Shown here piece after piece: positions 25,401 through 35,815 of a stretch of 64,000 nt of DNA (position 1 is the first letter of the stretch; every line of letters starts with the position of its first letter). The notes below the pieces were generated by a model. It worked only from the letters and a program-made list of their open reading frames with translations, was not told the origin of the DNA and made no database searches. Location of the stretch: the NCBI RefSeq assembly GCF_028453695.1, contig NC_135781.1, positions 20,769,640 through 20,833,639 of the forward strand, in the 5' to 3' direction. Source of the stretch: Augochlora pura. Taxonomy: Eukaryota > Arthropoda > Insecta > Hymenoptera > Halictidae. The position numbers and the translations under genes are program-made.

Positions 25401-25477
25401 TATATCGAATATTATTGCCAAATATACAGCACAGTGATTACAATGATATCACGCAGAATGGGATTAATGTGAAATAC
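22473..25477. other. Mixed non-coding DNA
   Basis: A strong acceptor-like site (TTCCTCTATTTCAG) ends at 23701. It is followed by two open frames but no convincing donor or polyadenylation signal. A CGCAG|GTATTT at 24425-24432 resembles a weak acceptor-donor juxtaposition. 24780-25477 is AT-rich without coding signal. Confidence 0.45.
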
Positions 25478-25535
25478 AAAAATATAAGAACATGCAAATA
25501 TACAAACTATAAATTTAATTTATTACGTTTAAATT
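25478..25535 (+). repeat. Dispersed AT-rich repeat copy (AACATGCAAATATA)
   Basis: Shares AAAATATA(A/G)GAACATGCAAATATA and a following TATAA...TTAATT..ATTA pattern with 34997-35060. Two copies 9.5 kb apart in the same orientation indicate an old interspersed repeat. Its limits are not clear. Confidence 0.45.
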
Positions 25536-27423
25536 GTATACATTGGACACATGTGTACATTCATACAAAATTGTACAGGAAAGGAAAGAGAGGTTTCTAC
25601 TATTACTGTTGTAGCAGTTTGATTTAATGAGGAAAATCCTGCTGTGCCTGTACCAACAGATTCTATTTCAAATCTCCCTCGCGAATCTCGCATAAAACCA
25701 TGTAGAGAAGTGTTAAAAATTGGATAGAAGTTAAAAAAGCAGAATTTCCGTTCAAAAATAAACCAGTCTACAGCGGTAGTAGCAGTTTCTTAACGGCGAG
25801 TCCGATGACAGACGATCCATTTAAACTTCGAGTAGCGGCGCGGACAGATCGGCTAGTGCATCCATTAGCCGGCCGTGTTCGTAGCGCAGTGATTAGCGTG
25901 GCGAAACAGTGCAGGATCCTCGGCGTTTCCGTTCGGCGTCGTCTCCTTCGGTTTTCCAATCCGAATCGTCATCGGTCTATCTATTTTCTCGCATGACCAC
26001 GTCCACGGGGAATCTGTGGCCGCGGCAGTCGCCGTGAGAACCGCAGCGCGCCGCCGTCAGGAACGCGACCCGCGTAATCGTCCATCGAATGATTTAAACG
26101 CGAGCTTCGGTCCTTGGAAAATACATACGCGAAGAACGGCGAGCGTGTCGGAGAGAACCGAGCCGGCGAGCCGCGAGGCGAGAGAACGAGGAGCCAACCG
26201 GAGGAGAAGCAGAAAGAGTAGAAAACGACGCGACGGGAGCTTTTCAAGGCTACCGTGTTACGCAACGAGCCTTTCCCGCGCCCCCGAAAGAAATATTTGC
26301 TTTCGGCCGTCTCCGAGGCAGAAATCGCGGGGCGGCGTCGATAACGTCTCGGCAAACGCGTTTTCGACCGATTCCCCGGCGAAAAAAACGCGAAGGAGAC
26401 GAAGTCGCGATAAATTTTTCCTCTCTGTTTCGCCTGCGCGGTTCTCTCCTTTTTTTCGTCTTTCGCGTTGGTTTTTGTTGTTCGTTATCGACTCCTCATC
26501 GTCGCGTACCTTTATCGCGAGCTTCCTACGCCGCGTCACAAATCACCGCGATTATTTTTCATCGATATCCCCGATATCGCCCGGCCATGTTCCCTGAATC
26601 AGAATCAAATCGCGATAGCCGGCGCGCACGTTACTCCTGCCGCAGGACAATGCCTCTCGCAGGCCATTCGCACCATTCGTGGATTCACGAATGGAAAGGG
26701 TCTCTCCTGTGTTCGCTCGGCACAATACAATGTGTACGTGTGTCATCGCGCGGGGCGTATCTCGTTGACGTAGTGCGCCGCGTCTGCGCTATCGGTATCA
26801 ATGTCCTAGTAGCCCGTGTCCTGGATGGATTACGAGAATTTAAAGCTTCGACCGGTGCACCTTTGCGGAATATGCGTCGCGACGACCACCCGGCTTTTTT
26901 CCCCGACAGCGGCAAACGTATCGAAGCCCGTCGAATAACAGGGGAATGATCGCGCCAGACTGTTTGCGTTCTGTTCTGTCAACTTTTCAGTCACGCGGAG
27001 CCTTTCGTTGGATTCACGCACTCCGATCCTAGTGCTTTCTCGGCTGCTCGGGGTCTTAGCGGTTATCCACCTTTCGCTGGCTGTGTGTAGTTAACGATAC
27101 ACTCCTCCGGGTCGAACTCGGAATTGACGCGATGTCTGCTGATTGTTGGTTTAAACGATGCGTATTTGAACTTCTTCGAAATTAATACTGAACTTACCGA
27201 GCAGTAAAAGTGATCGACGATCTATACAAATAATAAGACTGAATTTATTTAAACATTTCGTTATTTTTGTTAGAAGATTGGCTTGAATTAAGGAAGTTAT
27301 ACAGTCAGTTCCGTAAAAGAGTCTTTTTATGGTGCCTACAATTTTAATCAGTCAGCTGTTGCAATTTCTTTGAAAGGTGTATAATATTTTATTTAAATGC
27401 GACTCTTTTATGAAATGTATAAT
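25536..27423. other. Mixed non-coding DNA
   Basis: AT-rich to 25780, GC-rich 25780-27120. At 26960-26990 a pyrimidine-rich stretch ends in TTTTCAG. The frame that follows (26993-27094, 33 residues plus stop) includes the hydrophobic run PILVLSRLLGVLAVIHLSLAV but has no Met. The Arg-rich 193-codon plus frame at 26016-26597 is overlapped by minus frames and is not supported. Confidence 0.45.
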
Positions 27424-27561
27424 TTAACCCTTTGCATTCGAGAAGTGACTCTGACGTTAAAAGAATTTTCGCATTATTAAATATGTCTGTATTAAAATAC
27501 TGTAAATTGAAACAAATGTTTTCATTTCAGAGTTAAAGTAGACTCGAGGGCAAAGGGTTAA
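27424..27561. mobile_element. Small TTAA element (MITE), 130 bp plus target sites
   Basis: TTAA at 27424-27427 and 27558-27561 flank a 130-bp unit. The termini are inverted repeats: left CCCTTTGCATTCGAG, right (reverse complement) CCCTTTGCCCTCGAG, 13 of 15 identical. The interior is AT-rich and non-coding. The TTAA site and CCC start fit a piggyBac-type MITE. A related left end lies at 47036-47055. Confidence 0.85.
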
Positions 27562-29726
27562 TAAAGAATATCAAGGTATATATTCTTCTCAACAACTTAG
27601 CTGTTGTTTATGACTCTACTCATCATAAAGAAACGACAACGTTTCGTGTTATAAGAAGTATACCCGCGAAAAACAACTAACCAATAAAAAAATAGAAATG
27701 CTACACACGTGTTGAAATCAAACGAAGGGAATAAGAAACAGAATGTTCTCCTAAATGAATGAATCAAGAATCGTAATTTTGTGACGTGTTCTGTCAATCG
27801 TGTTGTATAAGGTTTGGGGGTAAGGATGATAGAATGACAAATAAGTTAACTGCAGATCTCGACGTGAATTAACACAGAAGTTCGATAAAAATCGCATTTA
27901 CGACAAAAATGAATAAATCAAATACAAGACTAGGAGGGCATTAGAATTTTTTCGATTACAATCCTAACTGCATAAAATGAAGCAGAGTACAGAATTATTG
28001 ACTACGCAATAGCAACGAGCTAGTATTTGCAATAGATAGCCATTATTAACGTGTCATTCCTGGTTGGCATCGAACGCTGCAATGCTATCCCATTGTTCAA
28101 ATGAAGCAACGTGCTTTTTCTCTTAGAAAAGTGCTATAGCAATTTGATATATTCGAGATAAGATGTACTGTCTCGGTAACTAAGCGAGCCGAAGTCTATC
28201 GCATCGGACTGTGCACGGAGCTCGCGCACGGCGCCGATGCAGCCGATGCAGCCCGGAGAAATGATTAGAAAGCAATTTAGAAGATTGGCCGGGTAATTTC
28301 CCGCGGAATCCATTTCATCGCGGGCAACCTTTAATTAATTAGAATTATCAGCGGCTAAATGGGCACAGTGTATGGGACGGGGGAGAAAGAAGAAAGATAA
28401 GAACAACGCTGGGACGTTGCTCGATTACAGGAGGGTTCAAGGTGCTCTTCCCACCTATTCTTGCTCCACTCCCGTCCCTAGCATCCCGAACGGCGGATCG
28501 TGGATTACAGCCGGGACTATTGGCAAGCTTAACTCGTGGTCGATTGCCTTTACGAGTTACCGAGCATTTGCGTATTTCACGGCGGACCGTTATGACTACG
28601 ATCGCGGAGGAAGAGTACGATCGCTTATCCGGCAAAGGATCGACCGATTTAGGTCGATCTCCCGGCTCGGACTGACGGGATTAACGCGTTGCGCGCATCC
28701 TCGCGCCTCCGTTATAATTCCCCGGTTATTCTCGCCCGCGAAGAATCCGCGCACAAAACAATTTCGAGGATCGGCGTGGCCGGACAAAACACCGGAAATT
28801 GAGAACGATTTTCGATGATGGCCACGATGCTTCGTCAACTGCTCAGGGAAATTGATAATTTCCTCTTTTCCTCTTTTCGGTCGCGTGAATCGAACATCGC
28901 GATCGATTCTCAACTAGAACGGGAAGCTCGAGGAAATTAATCGAGAAATTACTGTACAATTAGCCTCTCGACTTTGCCTTGCCAGTTAACGTTTAACACA
29001 GAGCTGCGCGGGCTTTTATAGTTGATTATCTTTGTCGCGTGGTAATTATAAAAAGTATTCTTACGCGTTGGGGTTAGTTCTTTGGATCGTTTGGGAACAA
29101 TGAATCCATAAATCATACTTGTACTAAATTTATTGTAACTAGCGTGTGCGCAGTTGAATAGTTTACTTTTAGAGATACATATAATCGTAAGACTTCCCAG
29201 ATGATGTACAACATTGCTTTCAGAACTGTAGCTTAAAGTAAACAATTCGCTCGTCGCGCTATCGTTGGAATGCTTTTGTGATGGTTCACGCTTGCACTAA
29301 ACTATTGCAAATGCTCCACACGCTGTTGCATCATTTTCTAATTTTACTAGGACAACCTAGAGGCGTTCCTATTTTTATAGTTTCCGCATTGTTTTCAATA
29401 CTTTAGCACAATATATAGTCCATCGTTGAATATTCTATGCATAAACTATCTTTAACTTAAATATGCTTAAGGTCGAAAAATGTCCGCAGAATTTAGAAAA
29501 TGTATTTTATAAATATGTTATACTTTACTTTTGCATAAACAGATAAAATATTATTCCTAGTAGTTTTTCTTACATGGATATAAAACGATCATCCCTTAAA
29601 CAGCTCTAAAACGTCTTAATACCTCGAGAGTCCTAGGAAACTAAATTGTTTCGTTCGATTTCTTTTCATGGAATGGCAAATTACGAAGAACAAAATCTGA
29701 CGAAGAATTTCCTTTTTCTGTTTCAG
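27562..29726. other. Non-coding DNA upstream of the exon candidate
   Basis: AT-rich to 28180, GC-rich 28190-28920, AT-rich 28960-29700. Around 28262-28360 the DNA has AATTAATTAG-type sites in a GC-balanced setting. The 148-codon plus frame at 28372-28818 is overlapped by two minus frames. The last 20 bases form a long pyrimidine tract feeding the acceptor at 29725-29726. Confidence 0.45.
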
Positions 29727-29801
29727 GTACGTACTCGAACACTTCAAGACCAAGCCCGTCAGGTCCCGAGATTGCACCGGCACCGAAAAACCGGGCTACA
29801 C
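29727..29801 (+). CDS. Candidate internal coding exon / recursive-splice exon, 75 nt
   Basis: The upstream sequence TTTCCTTTTTCTGTTTCAG is a near-ideal acceptor, and the downstream AC|GTGAGTTTC is a consensus donor. All three frames are open. The frame entered after one base has third-position GC of about 75% (18 of 24 codons), against roughly 50% and 46% at positions 1 and 2, which is the coding pattern. That peptide begins YVLEHFKTKP and ends CTGTEKPGYT; I do not recognise the family. The length is a multiple of 3, so inclusion would keep the frame. Its first bases are GTACGT, a donor-like site directly after the acceptor, as in recursive-splice exons of long insect introns. No flanking exon is seen in the window. 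It could instead be a chance AG...GT pair. Confidence 0.4.
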
Positions 29802-30065
29802 GTGAGTTTCTTGGATCGATACACAGTTGGCCCGTGGTTCGCCCAAAGATACACCCTTTATCGCTGACAACTATATCCAGAAAGCAGCGATTCCAGAAAA
29901 CACCGAGTCCCAAGGATCTCGTTTTTTCGCGGCGCGTGTTTTGCCTGCCAGTCGTGTCCTTTCGTCCCCTAGTCTGGCGGGTCCAGAAGGACGGGTGGCA
30001 CCCGGTGCATGACCAGAATCGATTATGTTTTTCTCGATGGACACGAATTAATGAGAGAGGGCCTG

Positions 30066-30066
<1 letters not shown>

Positions 30067-30098
<32 letters not shown>
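30067..30098. repeat. (CT)16 microsatellite
   Basis: Uninterrupted CT dinucleotides, about 32 bases, 266 bases downstream of the candidate exon. On the minus strand it reads (GA)n. Confidence 0.95.
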
Positions 30099-30100
<2 letters not shown>

Positions 30101-30555
30101 GTCCCTCCTCCACGCGAATTCCGGGGACGAGAACGTCGTCGCTTTCGAGCGATCGAAGGGAACGTTCTAGCGAGTCGCGTGATATCGGGACGACGCGTCT
30201 AAATGTTCGAAGTATATGCGCCTAATGCCATGCCACGAGGCCTAATCGTCGTATGCAAATCACAGGGCGGCCCCCAGGCACATTCGTATAATCAATGCTC
30301 TATCTCGCGATCGATGCCGATACGGGCGCCGCTCACGTATTTTCCAAACGTACTCTAATTCGACGCTCCCTAATTTCTCTGGCAATTTTCGTACGTGCTT
30401 TTTCGTATCAAACAGCGGAGGAGGGGCAGAGGATCGATTCGAGTCGATCCGAGGGGTGGTTCGATTGAAATTCTCCAACGTTTCTTGCCCTATTGATTCC
30501 CTTTCTTCGCTCTTCACGCGCCACGTTATTACCGACTTAATCTGTAACTGCATCT

Positions 30556-30592
30556 TCAACCTTTTAAGGACGAATGTTAACGCATTGACGAT
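30556..30592 (+). repeat. TTAA-type repeat end (CCTTTTAAGGACGAATG)
   Basis: TCAA followed by CCTTTTAAGGACGAATG and then CGCATTGACGATG. It matches the end at 18426-18465 at GGA(C/T)GAATG and CAT(A)TTGA(C/T)GA. The target site is degenerate (TCAA), so this is an older copy. Confidence 0.45.
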
Positions 30593-31521
30593 GTTAGGAA
30601 CGTACGTATTAGGAGCTGGAAGTATATGTATAACTTGATCATGTACGCAACGAAAGAACAGGATACATTATTCAGTTTTTCAATGATTTAAATTCCTGAT
30701 ACAAAATTTTATTCTCTGATGAAAATCTTCCGGGTACTCTCAAACCATCGATCAGACTATCGACTTGTATTTTAGAATTGCTGAAATTACAAAGACTTTC
30801 TCATAGAAAACGATTGAGTAAGCTTCTCAACTGAAACAGTCTTTACAACAAAAAGCGGCGAAAAATCTAACTAAATTCAGTCTTCTCTTCACGAAGTAAT
30901 ACGTGTTAGTGATTTCTAAATTGCCACACAGTGTTTCCAAAGAAACAAACTTAGTCTACCGATCAATAACCCGAAAGCAACACAACAAGTTGCTACATTA
31001 TTCTCCTATAATTGCAAACAAATCACATTATGTCAAAGAATTCGCGTGGGCAAAGAACGTTAATTACGGAGAACTTTCTAATTAATGCAAAATACTCATT
31101 TAAGAGGAATTACTATGAATCACGTTCCTCGCGGTAGACGTTTCTTGTCGCCTGACATCATAGTCACCTACCGTTCGTCCAAGGTCTCGTTTACATTGGA
31201 ATCGACGGCCGGGGACGGTCCATCAGATCTCCGGGCCGACGTTTACGCGTGTACACGGGGAATAGTGTCAAAACGACTGGTAGAACAAATCGTGATACGA
31301 TCGACGATTAAGAATTTCTACGTGTCCGGCTGCTCGTCAGCGTTTTATCAGTGCCACTTCGCGTTTCTCACTCTGCCCGTATCGATCCGGCGTTTTTCTC
31401 CTCTTTCTTTTACCTTCCGCTCCCCCCGTAGCCCTGGTTAACGCACCTCGGCCAGACAGTACGGCTGTCTGTTATTTCATCCAACGACCGATTAGCATAA
31501 TCACGCGGTTCTCCGCGTGGA

Positions 31522-31600
31522 TCTCTCGTCTCCCTCCGCCCGCCCCCCCCCCTCCCCATCTCTGTCTTTCTCTCTCTCTTTTTCTTTCTCTTTCTCTCGC
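31522..31600. repeat. Pyrimidine-rich tract with a C10 run
   Basis: About 80 bases of C and T with a run of ten C near 31543-31552, then CT and TTTCTC simple sequence. It explains the Arg/Glu-rich minus frames across it. Confidence 0.85.
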
Positions 31601-32063
31601 CGCCGTAATCTGCCGCCGTAAACTCTGCGAGCGATGCAACGGCTGGACACGCGTGTGGGATATATCCGCGGATTCAGCGGGCGCGCACGCAAATATCGGA
31701 ACTCCGAACAAAGTACACATGCGGCCTTCTTTTTTTTTATGGAACGAGCCAAATCCTCTGATATAAAATCGCACACGGAAATATCGCGGCGCTTTTTGTT
31801 TTTCACCTGAAAGGACGATGCTAAGTTACGCCGATCGTTGCGACGAGCAAAACGATACAGCTTCGCCGCGCTGGAACAAAGCTCTCGATTCGATCGTTTT
31901 TCTCTCCGGTGTCTGCTGTTTTCGCTGTTTTCTGGATAACAACAAGAGCGACACAGTTCGGCTGCAGCTCGCGATCTCTTGATGCACCGCTCAATTTTAC
32001 AAGATCGAGACCGTTAATTGTCATCTTTGGCTACCGTAGCCTCGAAATTATATTAGCACTAAA

Positions 32064-32672
32064 TTAAAATTGGTACGCTGATAGACATTCGCTGGTTATA
32101 TTATTAATTGACACCGTTCTTCGCAATGTGTTAGAAAATATTTTTACGTGCAGCTTCTTTGTGGAAATGTATACAGAGTTGTCGAAACATTGTACGTTGT
32201 TAATACTTATAAACCAGCACAATAGAGGTCTTCTTGAAATTTCTAAATTTAATTCATTTAGCATGAATGGATGGGATCCGTTCAAATTTTTCAATATAAT
32301 GATAATAGAAATGATAATAATAATAAAAATGAAATCAATCTGAATATAATATACGAAGCAAACACAAACTAGAATATTTTTAAACATTTTACTATCAGAA
32401 GTTCCTATAAAGTCGTAAATTTCACGATCTAACAATAAACGTGGTACCAAAGGATCTAGATGATCACGAAAGTCTGAGTTCTTCTCGAATCGGATAATAA
32501 AAAGGATATAAATAATTTGATGTTGCCACAAGCTACCCAAGTACTGCTTTAACACCTGTCCACTTTGATTTACCATCGAACGGATAAAATAACGATATCG
32601 CTCGGATATCTCGAAGATATCGGGGAACTCGCAGGCCAGCGTAACACAGGCCAATGGGGTCTCGGGTGACAT
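32064..32672 (-). CDS. Unusually long ORF in AT-rich DNA, unknown product (202 aa)
   Basis: A true ATG opens 202 codons in DNA of about 34% GC (about 28% over the middle 420 bases). At that composition stops should come about every 12-14 codons, so this length is well beyond chance. On the minus strand a strong acceptor (CATTTTTTTCAG) ends two bases before the ATG. A donor-like CAG|GTGTTA at 32556 would limit the first 119 nt to an exon with elevated third-position GC at its start. The product begins MSPETPLACVTLACEFPDIF. It has a strongly hydrophobic segment around residues 105-127 that comes partly from an (ATT)n run. I recognise no domain. It could be an orphan gene, a decayed transposon frame or composition bias. 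Confidence 0.25.
   Translation of the reverse strand: MSPETPLACVTLACEFPDIFEISERYRYFIRSMVNQSGQVLKQYLGSLWQHQIIYILFIIRFEKNSDFRDHLDPLVPRLLLDREIYDFIGTSDSKMFKNILVCVCFVYYIQIDFIFIIIIISIIIILKNLNGSHPFMLNELNLEISRRPLLCWFISINNVQCFDNSVYISTKKLHVKIFSNTLRRTVSINNITSECLSAYQF
32298..32333. repeat. Imperfect (TAA/TGA) trinucleotide run
   Basis: Imperfect ATA/ATG trinucleotides on the plus strand. On the minus strand they encode the Ile-rich hydrophobic run of the 202-codon frame, so that segment may reflect simple sequence, not a selected membrane helix. Confidence 0.7.
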
Positions 32673-32674
32673 TT

Positions 32675-33659
32675 CTGAAAAAAATGGTCCCCACGAAAGA
32701 ACTCGTGGACGGTGTCACAAGGAACGATCGCGCGGAGCGTTGCTGGGAATTTCCGGAGAACATTTCTGACGAGCCCGGAGGGCCAAGATAAATCGACGAA
32801 CGTATCGATCAGCCGAGAAACGAAGGCGCTCTCGCAGGATAGAGAGAAAGAGCGGCATCCAGATTCAGAGAGACTTTACGGTCCATCGCTCGTCTTACAA
32901 AGCGTGGATTCCAGCTTCTTTCAGCGAGCTAACGAGCCGAAAGGCGGAGGGGAAAGAAAGGAGCAATTACGGCACGGCTCCCAAGGAAATGGCACGCTTA
33001 AGCGCCGCGGGACAATGGGACCGTGGCGCGAAGATGATTTTATTTTCGCGTGTACGATAATTGCGCCCCCGGTGGTCGGCCGGGTCCTCCGTAATTTTGA
33101 ATTTTCCGCTACGTTTGTTTACCCCTTTTTGCGCGCCGTCCTCGGCAAAACTGCCCCTCTGTTTCGCAGTGAAACGTATCCGTCACGGAAAGGATGGAAA
33201 TCCAGAAAGGCTGGAGACGCTCGGGATTCGTAAACCTTAGGAATGTAAAATATTTCGCGTGGCGATGCTAAAAGAATAAATATAGAAACGGCAAAACAAA
33301 TATACGGTCTAGAAAATACAGTGGAATAAATATCTTGAAATTTCTCAGTGGTATAGTATTTAATAAGGGAGATTATCCAGCTAGAATCTGCGGATTAATC
33401 GAAACAAGATCCATTATAATAAGAATAAATGTTTATCACTTTTACTTTGCTACATAATAATCTTGTTCATGACAGAAAAATCAACTAGCGTATTTATAGA
33501 AATTGCGATATTTGTCAAGATTATGTCAAAGTTGTGTCAGTCTTCGTTGTTTCAATATTCCTTCGACGTTATTGGAGTTCTTTTAATTTATCTTGAGAAT
33601 TTTATCTTTTAATTTATCTGGAGAATTATCTAACAAATATTCTTGCTACTATAATTATA
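32675..33659. other. Non-coding DNA
   Basis: GC-rich to about 33235 with a 173-codon plus frame at 32712-33233. That frame is not splice-bounded and has an Arg/Lys-rich composition typical of chance frames here. AT-rich after 33240. Confidence 0.5.
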
Positions 33660-33701
33660 AAAAGTACTATAAATATTAAATTAAATATTTATAGTACTTT
33701 T
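33660..33701. repeat. Perfect 18-bp inverted repeat, 6-nt loop
   Basis: Left arm AAAAGTACTATAAATATT (33660-33677) and right arm AATATTTATAGTACTTTT (33684-33701) are perfect reverse complements around AAATTA. The hairpin sits in an AT-rich valley with no gene beside it. The arms are perfect but short and AT-only in the inner half. It could be a tiny hairpin element or cruciform; it is shorter than an ordinary miRNA precursor. Confidence 0.85.
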
Positions 33702-34996
33702 ACGTAAACTGATTTTTTAAATAGGTAAATAAATGTTTTCTTCCTAAAAGTACCGCTAAAATCAGACATTGTTTCATTTAACTTACTATGAAAAAAATAT
33801 CGTGAGTTACGTAGATAAAATTTATACTATTGTTAACTGAACACGGTGCCTACGTATACACCCGTTTTGAAAAAAATTTCAATGGAATGGAGAAAAATAT
33901 TATGGTGTACTGACAGTAATGTTATTCACTGTATCCGAATGCTCCAGGCTGAATACGTCGTCGAGGAAGAAACGATTAGGAAAAGTGTTGTTTGAAATTG
34001 CATGGCTATAATACCACTTGTAATTATCGTCCTAAGAGGATGCAAAGCATCGAAACCGGGTTGCAGAGCGCGGAAACGAGATCGGATCTCCGCGCAGATT
34101 CGCAGGCTTATTACAGACGAAGCTCCGGTGTAAATATAGGAAAGTTGTCAGTGAAACATCAATCTAGCTATCGCCTCTGCAACACCGTACGCCGCTCCAA
34201 CGGTATTAATTTACCGTAGGGTGCAACGGTTAGCTAGCCCGGGCTAGGAACTCCGACCTCGGCCGCGGTATTAATTTATCCGACCGGGGTGTGTGGCATC
34301 GCGAGATAACACCGGATGATTAACGATAACGAAAGTTTCATGCGGAGGTGTAGTTTAAATCAACAATCCTCGCGGAACCTTCGGGGGCCTTTAAACTCGA
34401 ATTTCTCTCACTTTGCCGCGCGCCGACGTAGCCGAGCCGCGCGCCGTACAATCGCCGATTCTCGGCTCGCGAAATTTTCAACGGGCGATCCCGCGCGGCG
34501 TTTCCGACATACGAGATCAGATAGGGGCTCCGCTAATACCGAAAACTGCGGTCGCTTAATTATTACGTTTCCTTTCGGACGCGAAATCTTTGATCTCGCT
34601 GGCGCTCGTGCGGGACGTCGAGAACAAAGGACGAAAGGAATATCCTGGAGCCGGAGGCGAGAGACTCGGCTTCGTGGAATTTCGACTCGGCGATTGCATT
34701 GCGCGCGTAAGATCGTTCGATTCGATTAACGCGTGGATCGTGCGTGAGCAACACGCGGAAGACATTTCTGTGAATTCTTTTCCGCGCCTCGTAATTTTTC
34801 TTCGACCGAACCGAACGACGGATTCCTTTGTCTCGGGCGTCGAGATTAAAAATCCGGCGCTCGCCATCGATAAAACACTCTTTCCAATCTTGAACCTTGC
34901 TCACTCCGAAATACAGCGAGATAACGTATAACAAACTAATAGTCCGTTATAGCATTCATTCCATATAGAATACATCGATCTATATTGTATACAATA
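33702..34996. other. Non-coding DNA
   Basis: AT-rich to 34000, GC-rich 34010-34920. Frames of 103-137 codons lie on both strands across 34316-34934 and exclude one another. No exon is supported. Confidence 0.5.
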
Positions 34997-35060
34997 TAAA
35001 AAATATAGGAACATGCAAATATAGACGGTATAATTTTAATTAATTATATTTATATTTAAT
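34997..35060 (+). repeat. Dispersed AT-rich repeat copy (AACATGCAAATATA), copy 2
   Basis: Matches 25478-25535 through AAAATATAGGAACATGCAAATATA-like sequence and the AT-rich stretch after it. Confidence 0.45.
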
Positions 35061-35067
35061 ACGTGGA

Positions 35068-35095
35068 ACGTACCTGTAAATTTATAAAAAAGATT
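35068..35095 (-). promoter_or_regulatory. Minus-strand acceptor directly abutting a donor
   Basis: The minus strand reads CTTTTTTATAAATTTACAG then GTACGTTCC, junction between 35074 and 35073. This is an acceptor with a pyrimidine tract followed at once by a GTACGT donor, a ratchet-site layout. In AT-rich DNA the match is moderately likely by chance. Confidence 0.2.
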
Positions 35096-35579
35096 TTGCC
35101 GATCCATGACCAAAATTATGTAATACAATAATGAAATTTATCATTACTAATTAAAGGTAAATAATTAAATGAATAATTCGCCCACCGTAGCTGTTTGTTT
35201 TTCGACAAATCCGTTCGTAATTTCGTATTTTCGAAAAGTAGTTTATGTCACAGTTGTAACAAAATTGATGGATCTGTACGAGAATGAGTTGTACAGTTTA
35301 TATACTATACAAACACTTTATTATAATATAAAACGGGAAGCATGTAAATATCGTACAATGCATTCGAATGAATCCGTAATTAATATTGAACAAGTTTACA
35401 CACCTGACAACTGTTTCAACTTTATCGCGTAAACTTATACCCAATGTTATCGTTGCACTCTAATAGCAATCGATCGAAACAAAAAATACACCGAGCTTTT
35501 GAAGCTGTAAATTGTTGCAACCTTAAGACAATTTGTCTAATCAGATTTTATGTTGCTGAACTACTATTCGAGAAATCAA

Positions 35580-35815
35580 TTAGCCCTCAATTGCAGACAC
35601 AAAGCCTGACAGATTAGATTGTATTTATTATTGCTTATTAAAAACGTGTAGCTATGAAATATTTTGCAATAAAACCGTACAACACATGTAATAATATTCA
35701 ATTTTGGTGTAAAAATTAATATCATATCCATTTTATAAGCAATATATTGTAGCGAGAATCTGCCAGACTCCTTGTATTGGCATTACAAATTCTAATGTCC
35801 ACAGTTAAGGGTTAA
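35580..35815. mobile_element. TTAA-type element (MITE), 228 bp plus target sites
   Basis: TTAG (35580-35583) and TTAA (35812-35815) flank a 228-bp AT-rich unit. Ends are inverted repeats: left CCCTCAATTGCAGACA, right (reverse complement) CCCTTAACTGTGGACA, 12 of 16 identical with all four differences transitions. This fits an old insertion. A better-matching copy of the left end lies at 62171-62188 (16 of 18 identical). Confidence 0.65.

Larger units (their letters stand above)
29802..32063. other. Non-coding DNA downstream of the exon candidate
   Basis: GC-rich to 30550, AT-rich 30590-31110, GC-rich 31120-32030. It holds the (CT)n and pyrimidine tracts listed separately and a repeat end at 30556. 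A 118-codon plus frame at 31085-31441 lacks third-position bias and splice sites and is not called. Confidence 0.5.

Noticed and set aside
26016..26597. 193-codon Arg-rich plus frame
   Set aside because: CGA/CGC-rich DNA gives Arg-rich frames without stops; overlapping minus frames are equally open and no splice sites bound it.
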